Assembly (NCBI GenBank): GCA_021783385.1
Contig: JAJXTX010000113.1
Coordinates: 1 to 8,017, forward strand
Reading direction: 5' to 3'
Source: Pseudomonadota bacterium
GTDB lineage: Bacteria; Pseudomonadota; Gammaproteobacteria; Xanthomonadales; Rhodanobacteraceae
DNA: 8,017 nucleotides
This document shows, piece after piece, positions 1-7,600 of the stretch (positions within the stretch are counted from its first letter, which is position 1; every line of letters starts with the position of its first letter). A program made the translations under genes and the position numbers. Below the pieces are notes generated by a model that worked only from the letters and a program-made list of their open reading frames with translations, ran no database searches and was not told the DNA's origin.

Positions 1-587
1 CGGCGATCGGCGAGCTGCAGCCGGACGTGCTGCTGCTGGACATCAACATGCCCGGCGTCAGCGGCACCGCGCTGGCCCAGCGGCTGGCCGGTCGCGTGCG
101 GCCGCAGGTGATCTTCTGCACCGCCTACGAAGTGCATGCGCTGAAGGCCTTCGAGCTGGGCGCGGTCGACTACCTGCTCAAGCCGGTGCGGCTGGAGCGC
201 CTGCGCGACGCGCTGCAGCGGGCGCAGCGGCGGCTGGCCGACGCACCACGCGAGGCGGCCGGCTTCCTCCACGGCCGGCTGCGCGGCGAACAGATCCGCA
301 TCGCGCTGGACGAAGTGATCAGCCTGATCGCCGAGGAGAAATACGTGGCCGTGCAGCACCAGCGCGGCGAGCTGCTGATCGAGGAGTCGCTGCGCCAGCT
401 GGAGGAAGCCTACCCGCAGCAGCTGGTGCGCCTGCACCGCAACTGCCTGGTGCCCACCGCGCGCCTGCTCGGCCTGAAAAACCTCCCCGACGGGCGGGTG
501 CTGGCCCGCCTCGCGGGTACCGATCTCAGCCCCGAAATCAGCCGCCGCAATCTGCCTGCGGTGAGGAAGCTGCTGCGGCTGGGGTGA
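1..587 (+). CDS. LytTR-family response regulator, AlgR-like (5' end outside window)
   Basis: DNA-binding response regulator, probably paired with a sensor histidine kinase encoded upstream. The reading frame is open from base 3 and stops with TGA at 585-587, so the first part of the receiver domain is missing. The visible receiver part has the phospho-acceptor Asp (codon 39-41, in VLLLDINMPG), the conserved Thr (120-122, in FCTAYE) and the conserved Lys (180-182, in YLLKPV). A short linker leads to a C-terminal LytTR DNA-binding domain from about base 290 (IRIALDEVISLIAEEKYVAV, then LVRLHRNCLVP). The combination and length resemble AlgR, which controls alginate, motility or virulence genes in pseudomonads. 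In Pseudomonas algR is followed by hemC; here the next gene is convergent and unrelated, so the AlgR name is only by resemblance. A LytR/YehT-type regulator is the alternative. Confidence 0.9.
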   Translation, partial: AIGELQPDVLLLDINMPGVSGTALAQRLAGRVRPQVIFCTAYEVHALKAFELGAVDYLLKPVRLERLRDALQRAQRRLADAPREAAGFLHGRLRGEQIRIALDEVISLIAEEKYVAVQHQRGELLIEESLRQLEEAYPQQLVRLHRNCLVPTARLLGLKNLPDGRVLARLAGTDLSPEISRRNLPAVRKLLRLG

Positions 588-687
588 GGCTGCGTTCCAC
601 CAGAAAGGGCTTGGCCGGAGCGTCGAGCACACGGATCGAGCGGTCTCCTGTTTCCCGGTGCCGCAGGGGAACGTGCACAGCGCGTGG
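588..687. other. convergent intergenic gap, no clear terminator
   Basis: This 100-bp interval separates the 3' end of the response regulator from the 3' end of the 6-phosphogluconate dehydrogenase gene. Two transcripts converge here, so a bidirectional terminator would be expected. I looked for a GC-rich hairpin followed by a T run on either strand and found none. A 46-codon GTG-initiated minus-strand frame (678 down to 538) crosses it, but has no ribosome binding site and overlaps the regulator. Confidence 0.5.
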
Positions 688-1593
688 CTATTCGCTCTTC
701 ACCGCATGCCCGCCGAACTCGTTGCGCATCGAGGCGAGCAGCTTGTCGGCGAAGGAGTCGGCGTCGCGCGAGCGGAAGCGTTCCATCAGGGCGAGCGTGA
801 TCACCGGCGCGGGCACGCCCAGTTCGATCGCGGCGTCGACGGTCCAGCGGCCTTCGCCGGAGTCGACCACGTAGGGCGCGATGCCCTGCATCGCGGGGTT
901 CTTGCCGAGCGCGTCGGTGGTGAGGTCGAGCAGCCACGAGCGCACCACGCTGCCGTAGCGCCAGATCTCGCCGACCTGATGCAGGTCGAGGGCGAAGTCT
1001 TCCTTGTGCTTCAGCAGGGAGAAGCCTTCGGCGTAGGCCTGCATCAGGCCGTACTCGATGCCGTTGTGAACCATCTTGGTGTAGTGGCCCGAGCCGACCG
1101 GGCCGACGCGACCCCAGCCCTGATCCTTGCCCGGCGCCAGCGTCTCGAAGATCGGCCGCAAGGCCTCGACCGCGGCCGCGTCGCCGCCGATCATCATGCT
1201 GTAGCCCTCGGCCAGCCCCCACACGCCGCCGCTGGTGCCGCAGTCGAGGTAGTGCAGGTCGTGTTCGGCATACAACGCGGCGCGGCGCAGGCTGTCCTTG
1301 TAGTGCGAGTTGCCGCCGTCGACCACGGTGTCGCCCTTCGCCAGCAGCGGCAGCAGCGCGTTGACGCTGTCGTCGGTGATCTTGCCCGAGGGCACCATCA
1401 GCCACAGCACGCGCGGCGCAGGCAGGGCAGCGACCAGTGCGGCGAGCGACCCGGCCGACGTGGCGCCTTTCGCCTCCAGCGCGGTGCGCGCCTTGGCGTC
1501 GGGGTCGAAGCCGCAGACCGCGTGGCCACCGCGCAGCAGGCGCTCGGCCATGTTGGCGCCCATCTTGCCGAGTCCGATCATGCCGAGTTTCAT
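688..1593 (-). CDS. gnd: 6-phosphogluconate dehydrogenase, decarboxylating, NAD-type (short Gnd/GntZ family)
   Basis: Oxidatively decarboxylates 6-phosphogluconate to ribulose 5-phosphate and CO2 in the cytoplasm (oxidative pentose phosphate pathway). The protein is 301 aa, the size of the short bacterial form, against about 470 aa for classical NADP-dependent Gnd. The N-terminal Rossmann motif is GLGKMG (residues 7-12). The second strand ends in Asp30 (GFDPD) instead of the Asn-Arg typical of NADP enzymes, which points to NAD. Substrate and catalytic signatures follow: VDGGNSHY (91-98), CGTSGGVWG (118-126), GHYTKMVHNGIEY (169-181, with Lys173 and Asn177) and DSGEGRWT (244-251). The ATG at 1593-1591 has an AGGA six bases upstream; the stop is TAG. 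It lies 46 bp downstream of the flavoprotein gene on the same strand, so it is probably the last gene of that operon. The family call is secure; the cofactor is inferred. Confidence 0.95.
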   Translation of the reverse strand: MKLGMIGLGKMGANMAERLLRGGHAVCGFDPDAKARTALEAKGATSAGSLAALVAALPAPRVLWLMVPSGKITDDSVNALLPLLAKGDTVVDGGNSHYKDSLRRAALYAEHDLHYLDCGTSGGVWGLAEGYSMMIGGDAAAVEALRPIFETLAPGKDQGWGRVGPVGSGHYTKMVHNGIEYGLMQAYAEGFSLLKHKEDFALDLHQVGEIWRYGSVVRSWLLDLTTDALGKNPAMQGIAPYVVDSGEGRWTVDAAIELGVPAPVITLALMERFRSRDADSFADKLLASMRNEFGGHAVKSE

Positions 1594-1639
1594 GTGCTGT
1601 CCTGAAGGTGGTGAAGCGTGAGTACCGGTTTGCGAGGCG

Positions 1640-3163
1640 TCAGCGTGACAGCCAGCGGCGCAGCCGTGCGCGAACGCGCGGGGTCAGCCGCGTGCGGTTC
1701 CAGGCATCGGCGGCGCAGCGGATCGCTTCGCCCTGGGTCGGGTAGGGGTGGACCACCCGCGACAGCGTGCGCAGGCCGAGGCCAGCCACCATCGCCAAAG
1801 TGATCTCGTTGATCATGCTACCGGCATGCAGGGCCACGATGGTGGCGCCGAGGATCTTGTCGCTGCGCTCGCGCACGTGGATCTTCACGAAGCCGGCCTG
1901 CTCGCTGTCGGTCACCGCGCGGTCGATCTCGTGCAGCGGGATGGTGAAGGTCTTGATCGGAATGCCCTGCAGGTTCGCCTCGCGCACGTACAGGCCGACG
2001 TGGGAAATTTCCGGATCGGTATAGGTGCACCACGGAACGATCAGCTCGCTCATCCGCTGGCGCCCGCCGAACAGCGCGTTGCGCACCGCGATGTGCGCCG
2101 AGGCGGTGGCGGTGGCGGTGTATTGCTGCTGCAGGCAGACGTCGCCGGCGGCAAAGATGCGCGGGTTGCTGCTGCGCAGGTGATCGTCGACGCGGATGCC
2201 GCCGGTGTCCGCCAGCCCGACGCCGGCTGCCGCCAGATTCAGCCCTTCCACATTCGGCAGGCGGCCGACGCCAGTGAGGATCACGTCCACCGCGATGGTG
2301 CTGTGGTAGTCGTCGCTGACCATGTCGATCTGCTTTTCGCCGCTGACCACGCGCACGGCGGTGACGCGGGTGTTCAGGCGCACCTCGATGCCATCGCGGG
2401 CAAACGCGTCGGACAGCATCTGCGCCGCATCGCGCTCCTCGCGTTCGAGAAACAGCGGCTTGTCCTGCACGATGGTGACCTGTGCGCCGAGCCGGCTGAA
2501 CGCCTGCGCCAGCTCGCAGCCAAGCGGGCCGCCGCCGATCACCAGCAGCCGGCGCGGCAGCTCGGTGAGGTTGAACACGTTGGCATTGGTCAGGCAGCCG
2601 GCCTCGCGCAGGCCGGGAATGTCGGGAATGTGCGGGCGCGCCCCGGTGGCGATGATGGCCTTGTCGAAGCGCAGCGCTTCCTCCGCATTGACCGTCAGCG
2701 AGTCGACGCCGGTGAACTGCACGTTGCCGAAGTACACGTCCACCCCGACGGCGGCCAGCTTGCGCACCGAATCGCTGCCGCCGAGGTGGCTGCGGATGCG
2801 GCGCACGCGCTCCATCGCGGCGGCAAAGTCGACCTCGATCTCGGCGGGTGGATGCGCGCCGTAGCGGCTGGCATTGCGCATGTCGGCATACAGCCGCGCG
2901 GTGCGGATCAGCGTTTTCGACGGCACGCAGCCGTTGTTGAGGCAGGTGCCGCCGAGCAGATGGCGCTCGATCAACGCCACCCGTGCACCCAGCGTGGCGG
3001 CCATCTCCGCCGCGGCCAGCCCGGCCGGGCCGACACCGACGATCACCAGCTGGTAGCGCTCCGGCGGGGTCGGATTGCGCCACGTTTCGGGATGCACGTG
3101 GGCCAGCCGCTCGCGTTCGTACACGTCCTGCGGGGTGATGAGCGGACTGGCGTGAAGCGACAT
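1640..3163 (-). CDS. FAD-dependent pyridine nucleotide-disulfide oxidoreductase, mercuric-reductase-like
   Basis: A 507-aa flavoprotein of the Lpd/glutathione reductase/MerA superfamily. In order: an unusual polar extension of about 36 residues; FAD site GVGPAG (43-48); redox-active disulfide C74-LNNG-C79 followed by VPSK; NAD(P) Rossmann motif GGGPLG (210-215); FAD contact AAGD (338-341); and a C-terminal interface domain. At the end, HPYPTQGE (472-479) aligns with the Lpd motif HAHPTLSE, so Tyr474 sits where Lpd has its catalytic His, as in MerA. There is no N-terminal heavy-metal-binding domain and no C-terminal Cys-Cys pair (the chain ends in an Arg-rich tail), so true mercuric reductase activity is doubtful; the substrate is unknown. 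The start is set by the ATG at 3163-3161, which overlaps the upstream stop (TGATG) and has GGAG seven bases before it. The frame continues upstream, but only as a shadow of the glycoamylase gene. Confidence 0.92.
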   Translation of the reverse strand: MSLHASPLITPQDVYERERLAHVHPETWRNPTPPERYQLVIVGVGPAGLAAAEMAATLGARVALIERHLLGGTCLNNGCVPSKTLIRTARLYADMRNASRYGAHPPAEIEVDFAAAMERVRRIRSHLGGSDSVRKLAAVGVDVYFGNVQFTGVDSLTVNAEEALRFDKAIIATGARPHIPDIPGLREAGCLTNANVFNLTELPRRLLVIGGGPLGCELAQAFSRLGAQVTIVQDKPLFLEREERDAAQMLSDAFARDGIEVRLNTRVTAVRVVSGEKQIDMVSDDYHSTIAVDVILTGVGRLPNVEGLNLAAAGVGLADTGGIRVDDHLRSSNPRIFAAGDVCLQQQYTATATASAHIAVRNALFGGRQRMSELIVPWCTYTDPEISHVGLYVREANLQGIPIKTFTIPLHEIDRAVTDSEQAGFVKIHVRERSDKILGATIVALHAGSMINEITLAMVAGLGLRTLSRVVHPYPTQGEAIRCAADAWNRTRLTPRVRARLRRWLSR

Positions 3164-4506
3164 CAGCGCGCTCCGGCCGGCGCGGGCGCCAACAGCCAGC
3201 CGCCGCGAAAGCCGGCCACGCGCAGGCCCTCGCGCAGGTAGCTGCAGCCGCGCATCAGCTGCCACAGCAGGCCGCTGCGGTGGTTCTCGATCATCATCAG
3301 CACGATGCCCTGGTCGAGCCCGTAGTGGCCGGCGGAGACCCAGGCCTTGCCATCGGCATCGATCAGCGAAGGATTGACGCTGCTGGTGAGGCGGTCGTCG
3401 CTGAGCATTTCCGGATAGCGCAGCAGCAGGTTGCGCACGGCGGCCAGCACGATGTCGGGCGCAAAGGGCAGCGAGGACAGTACCGCCGAGGGTGACAGCG
3501 TGCCGTCGTCCGGCCCGTACGGCACGCCGCGCGCGGCATAGCCGAACAGCCGGCGCGGTTCGTTGGCCAGCCCGAGCTGCTCGTCGCTGGGGCCGTCGCA
3601 GGCGGACAGCCCCCAGCCGTTTTCGTCGTAGCCATCGAACTCGTGCGGGTTGCGCCAGGCGTACTCGCGCTGGATCAGCACCGCGCGACGGCTGTTCTCG
3701 AAATAGTCCGCGCGCTTCTCGCGCATGAAACGGTCGCGGATGCCACGCAGATCGATCCACGCGTGCGAGAAGTGGTGCACGAACAGCGGCCCGGCGTAGA
3801 GGTAATCGTGGTCGTACAGGTTTTCCCACTGGTAGGTGGCGGTCCAGGCGCGGTAGCAGTCGCCGCTGATCGGGTGGGTCGGCGAACCCATCGCCAGCAC
3901 GTACAGCACGATCGCCTCGCTGTAGCCCTCCCAGCCGTAGTGCAGAAAGCCGCACTCGGGTTTCCAGCCCTGGCGGATCGTCTCGCCGCCGTCCTGCGAC
4001 CAGCGCCAGTCGATCCGCCGGTAGAGAAAATCCACCAGCGCGCGCAGCTCGGTCTCGCCGGCGCTGTCGGCGCTGAAATACATCGCGGCGGTGAGCGCGC
4101 CGGCGATCAGCAGCGCAGTGTCGATCATCGACAGCTCCGACTGCCACACGCGCGCGCCGCTGTGGATGTCGAGAAAGTGGTAGTAGAAACCGCGGTAGCC
4201 GGTGGCGGTGGGGCCACCGCTCTGGTCGCTGTCGCGGAAGAAGCGCAGCGCCGCCAGGCTGCGCCGCACCGCCTCATCGCGCGCCATCCAGCCGCGCTGC
4301 ACCGCTGCCGGATACGCCGACAGCGCGAAGCCGACCACCGCGATGCTCACCGGCGAGTTGTCGCGCGAGGTGTCGGGGATCAGGCCGTTGCCAGGGTTCA
4401 TGTTGTGCACGAAGTAATCGAACGCGGCACGCTGCAGCCGGTCGAGCAGCGCCTCGTCGGCCAGCATCGGCAGCGCGATCGGTGCGGCAGGCGGGGGCGC
4501 GATCAA
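3163..4506 (-). CDS. stand-alone glycoamylase-domain protein (PF10091/COG5368), GH144-like beta-1,2-glucanase candidate
   Basis: A 447-aa (alpha/alpha)6-barrel-type glycoside hydrolase of the COG5368 family. Recognisable family blocks are GLIPDTSRDNSPVSIAVVGF (41-60), GFYYHFLD (106-113), SELSMIDTALLIAGAL (123-138, acids Glu124 and Asp129), HYGWEGYSEA (189-198, Glu197), NGWGLSACDGP (296-306), YGPDDGTLSPSAVLSSLPFAPD (330-351) and HYGLDQGIVLMMIENHRSG (394-412). Characterised relatives are GH144 endo-beta-1,2-glucanases; the same fold is the middle (cyclising, GH189) domain of NdvB/ChvB. Substrate here is inferred, helped by the divergent GH94 gene. No signal peptide or membrane segment is seen, so it looks cytoplasmic unless the true start differs. 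The start chosen is TTG at 4506 because GGAG lies nine bases upstream; ATG at 4467 (residue 14) is the alternative, without a good ribosome site. It is the first gene of a three-gene minus-strand run. The old 'glucoamylase' label is probably misleading. Confidence 0.92.
   Translation of the reverse strand: MIAPPPAAPIALPMLADEALLDRLQRAAFDYFVHNMNPGNGLIPDTSRDNSPVSIAVVGFALSAYPAAVQRGWMARDEAVRRSLAALRFFRDSDQSGGPTATGYRGFYYHFLDIHSGARVWQSELSMIDTALLIAGALTAAMYFSADSAGETELRALVDFLYRRIDWRWSQDGGETIRQGWKPECGFLHYGWEGYSEAIVLYVLAMGSPTHPISGDCYRAWTATYQWENLYDHDYLYAGPLFVHHFSHAWIDLRGIRDRFMREKRADYFENSRRAVLIQREYAWRNPHEFDGYDENGWGLSACDGPSDEQLGLANEPRRLFGYAARGVPYGPDDGTLSPSAVLSSLPFAPDIVLAAVRNLLLRYPEMLSDDRLTSSVNPSLIDADGKAWVSAGHYGLDQGIVLMMIENHRSGLLWQLMRGCSYLREGLRVAGFRGGWLLAPAPAGAR
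3171..3174 (-). promoter_or_regulatory. ribosome binding site GGAG for the flavoprotein gene
   Basis: GGAG on the minus strand, seven bases before the ATG at 3163, lies inside the end of the glycoamylase gene. With the TGATG stop/start overlap it fixes the start and suggests translational coupling of the two genes. Confidence 0.7.
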
Positions 4507-4699
4507 GCGTCGCTGCTCCGGTGTGCCCGCATGCGCAATGACACCACGGGTACGGCAACTGCATGGCGCTCGCTTGGACGAATCATCGGGGCATCCTACT
4601 CCGCGGCATCGTTAAGCCGAGGTCGACGCCGCGCTGTTGACGCCGCGGATGCTGTGCCGGGCGCATGCTGATGCTTCACTCCATCGGCACGGACTGTCC
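4507..4699. promoter_or_regulatory. divergent intergenic region with promoters for both glucan genes (inferred)
   Basis: The 193 bp between the two divergent glycoside hydrolase genes must hold both promoters if each is transcribed from here. On the minus strand TAGGAT (4598-4593) is a four-of-six match to a -10 box, about 87 bases before the TTG, without a convincing -35. On the plus strand TTGACG (4637-4642) resembles a -35 but has no good -10. Repeats seen: the 9-mer GACGCCGCG twice (4625-4633 and 4639-4647, 14 bp apart), and an inverted pair GCATGCGC (4529-4536) / GCGCATGC (4661-4668) at near-symmetrical distances from the two starts. No complete promoter or operator can be claimed. Confidence 0.35.
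4516..4519 (-). promoter_or_regulatory. ribosome binding site GGAG for the TTG-started glycoamylase gene
   Basis: GGAG on the minus strand with a nine-base spacer to TTG (4506-4504). The in-frame stop lies upstream at 4614-4612 and there is no in-frame ATG or GTG between, so this site is the main reason for choosing the rare TTG start. Confidence 0.5.
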
Positions 4700-7600
4700 A
4701 TGTCATCCCGCTCGCGCGATACCTCCGCCACGCCCGACCGTTGCCTGCTCGCGAATGGTCCGTCGTCGAACCGCGCGTACAGCGTGATGCTGGGCGCCAG
4801 CGGCACCGGCTTCAGCCGCTGGCGCGGGCTGGCGGTGACGCGCTGGCGCGAGGACCCGGTCGGCGACGCGTGGGGCAGCTACCTGCTGCTGCGTGACGAG
4901 GCCAGTGGCGAGGTGTGGTCGGCCACGCGGCAGCCGCTGGGCCTGGGCATGCCCGACGACGCGGTGGATTTCAGCGCCGGCCGCGCCAGCTTCCGGCGCC
5001 GCCACCACAGCCTGCACAGCGTGCTGGAGGTGGCGGTGGCCGACGCGGCGGACGTCGAGCTGCGCTGCCTCACGGTCAGCAATCACGGCGACCGCACGCG
5101 CACGCTGTCGCTGACCTCGTATGCCGAACTGGTGCTTGGGCCGATCGGCGCGGATGATGCGCACCCAGCGTTTTCCAAGATGTTCGTGCAGACCGAGTGG
5201 GTGGCGGCGCAACAGCTGTTGCTGGCCACCCGCCGCCGTCGCGCGGACAGCGAGGCCAGCGTGTGGGCCGCGCAAGCGCTGCAGCTCGAGGGCGCGCCGG
5301 CCAGCGCCGTGCCCGCGTACGAAACCGATCGGGCGCGCTTTCTCGGCCGCGGCCGCACGCTGCGCCGGGCGCAGGCGATGCAGCCCGGCGCCCGGCTGTC
5401 GAACGGCAGCGGCTGCGTGCTCGATCCGATCTTCAGCCTGCGCCAGTCGTTCACGCTGGCGCCGCGCGCCAGCGTGCGCCTGCTGCTGTGGACGCGGCTG
5501 GCCGACACGCGCGAAGGCGCGCTGGCGCTGAGCGAGCAGCTGGCCAACCCGCACGCCGCCGCGCAGCTGTTTGCCGGCGCCAGCGCGCAGGCGCAGAGCG
5601 AGCGGCAGCAGCTCGGCATCGACACCGCGCAGGCGGCGCGGATGGACGGCTGGCTGGGCGCGCTGCTGTGCAGCGATGCGGCGCAGCGGGCCGCGCCCGC
5701 ACGGCGCGAGCGCGGCCGCGGCGGCCCGCCCACGCTGTGGGCGGCAGGCATTTCCGGCGATCGTCCGATCGCGCTGCTGCAGGTCGGCGAATCCGCCGAG
5801 CTGCCGCGCGTGCGCGAGCTGCTGCTGGCGCAGCGCGCCTGGCATCGGCAGCAATTCGCGGTCGACGTGGTGCTGCTGAATGCCGCCAGCGGGACGGCGG
5901 GCGACGCGCTGCAGGCGACGCTGCAGCCGCTGCTCGAGGCCCAGCGCGCGCAGCTGCAAGCCGACGCCGCGCAGCCGGTCGCCGAACTGTTCGCGCTGCG
6001 CGATGGTGCGATCGGCGAGGCGCTGCGCGACGGCCTGCTGACCGCGGCGCGGCTGGTGCTGGGGATGCCGGAGGCCGCGGCGCCGGCGGTCGCAGTCAGC
6101 GCGGTCGCCGACGCGATTCCCGCGCCGCTCCGCGCCACCGCGCCAGCGGCGGCACCGCGTGAGCCCGACGCCGAGCCCGCGTTCGGCAACGGCAGCGGCG
6201 GCTTCACCGACGGCGGGCGCAGCTACCGCATCGCGCTCGACGGCCAGCGCCCCACGCCGGCGCCGTGGGTGAACGTGATCGCCAACCCCGCGTTCGGCTT
6301 CCTGGTGTCGGCCGAGGGCGGCGGCTATGCGTGGTCGCTCAACAGCCAGCAGAATCCGCTGACGCCGTGGCCGAACGATCCGGTCAGCGACGCGCCGCAC
6401 GACGTGGTGTACCTGCGCGATGCCGACTCCGGCGCGCTGTGGAGTGCCACCGCGCTGCCGGTCCCCGGCGCCGACGCCAGTTATGCGTGCACCCATGGCA
6501 AGGGCTGGACGCGCTTCAGCACCGACGCGCACGGCATCGAGCTGGAGCTGACCCAGTGCGTGCCGATCGCCGATAGCGTGAAGCTGTCGCGGCTGCGGCT
6601 GTGCAACCGCTCGACCCGCACGCGCCGGCTGTCGGTCACCGGCTATGTGGCGTGGGCGCTGGGCGCCAACGGCACCACCCCGGCGCCGTTCGTGATCACG
6701 GCGCGCGATGCGGCCACCGGCGCGCTGTTCGCGCGCAATCCGTGGCGACCGGATTTCGGCGGGCGCGTGGCGTTCTTCGACATGGCCGGACAGCAGCATT
6801 CGATCAGCGGCGATCGCAGCGAGTTTCTCGGCCCGCTCGGGGGCGTCGACGCCCCCGCCGCACTGCGCGACGGGGCACCGTTGTCGGGCCGGCTCGGCAG
6901 CGGACTGAACCCGTGTGGCGCACTGCAGGCGCGCATCGAGCTGCCGCCGCAGACGCAGATCGAGCTGGTCTTCCTGCTCGGCGACGCCGCCAGCGATGCC
7001 GAGGCGCAGGCGCTGATCACCCGCTACCGCGCGATCGACATTGAGCAGGTGCTGGCTGAGGTCGCCGCGCAGTGGAACGGCCTGCTCGATACCGTGCAGG
7101 TGCGTACGCCCGATCGTGCGCTGGACATCCAGCTCAACGACTGGCTGCTGTACCAGGTGACCAGCTGCCGGCTGTGGGCGCGCACCGCCTACTACCAGGC
7201 CAGTGGCGCGTACGGCTTCCGCGACCAGCTGCAGGATGTGATGGCGCTGTGCGTGAGCCGGCCCGACCTGGCGCGCGAGCATCTGCTGCGCGCGGCCGGC
7301 CGCCAGTTCGCCGAGGGCGATGTGCAGCACTGGTGGCTGCCGCCCGGCGGCCAGGGCATCCGCACCAGAATCAGCGACGACCGCGTGTGGCTGGCGCACG
7401 TCGCCGCGCACTACGTCGAGGTCAGCGGCGACCGCGCGGTGCTGGACGAGCGGCTGCCGTTTCTCGCCGGCCCGGCCATTCCCGACGGCGCCACCGACGC
7501 GTTCTTTCAGCCGTCCGTTGCCGCCGAGCAGGCCACGCTGTACGAACACGCCGCGCGCGCGCTCGACTCCGCGCTCACCCGCGGCGCGCACGGCCTGCCG

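Noticed and set aside
493..510. Small hairpin (6-bp stem GGCGGG/CCCGCC, 6-base loop) near the end of the response regulator
   Set aside because: It lies inside coding sequence, has no T run, and such stems are common at this GC content.
538..678. A 46-codon GTG-started minus-strand frame between gnd and the response regulator
   Set aside because: No ribosome binding site, no recognisable homology, and it overlaps the 3' end of the regulator gene.
658..1605. Long plus-strand open frame opposite gnd (315 codons)
   Set aside because: The minus strand encodes a complete 6-phosphogluconate dehydrogenase with all signatures; the plus frame has no recognisable motif.
1748..3241. Long plus-strand open frame opposite the flavoprotein (497 codons)
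   Set aside because: Low-complexity His/Ala/Val/Gln-rich antisense frame; the minus strand has the complete disulfide oxidoreductase.
3164..4147. A 328-residue N-terminal extension of the flavoprotein frame
   Set aside because: It runs through the glycoamylase gene in another frame, is Arg/Ala-rich without motifs, and the ATG at 3163 has a ribosome site and a coupled overlap.
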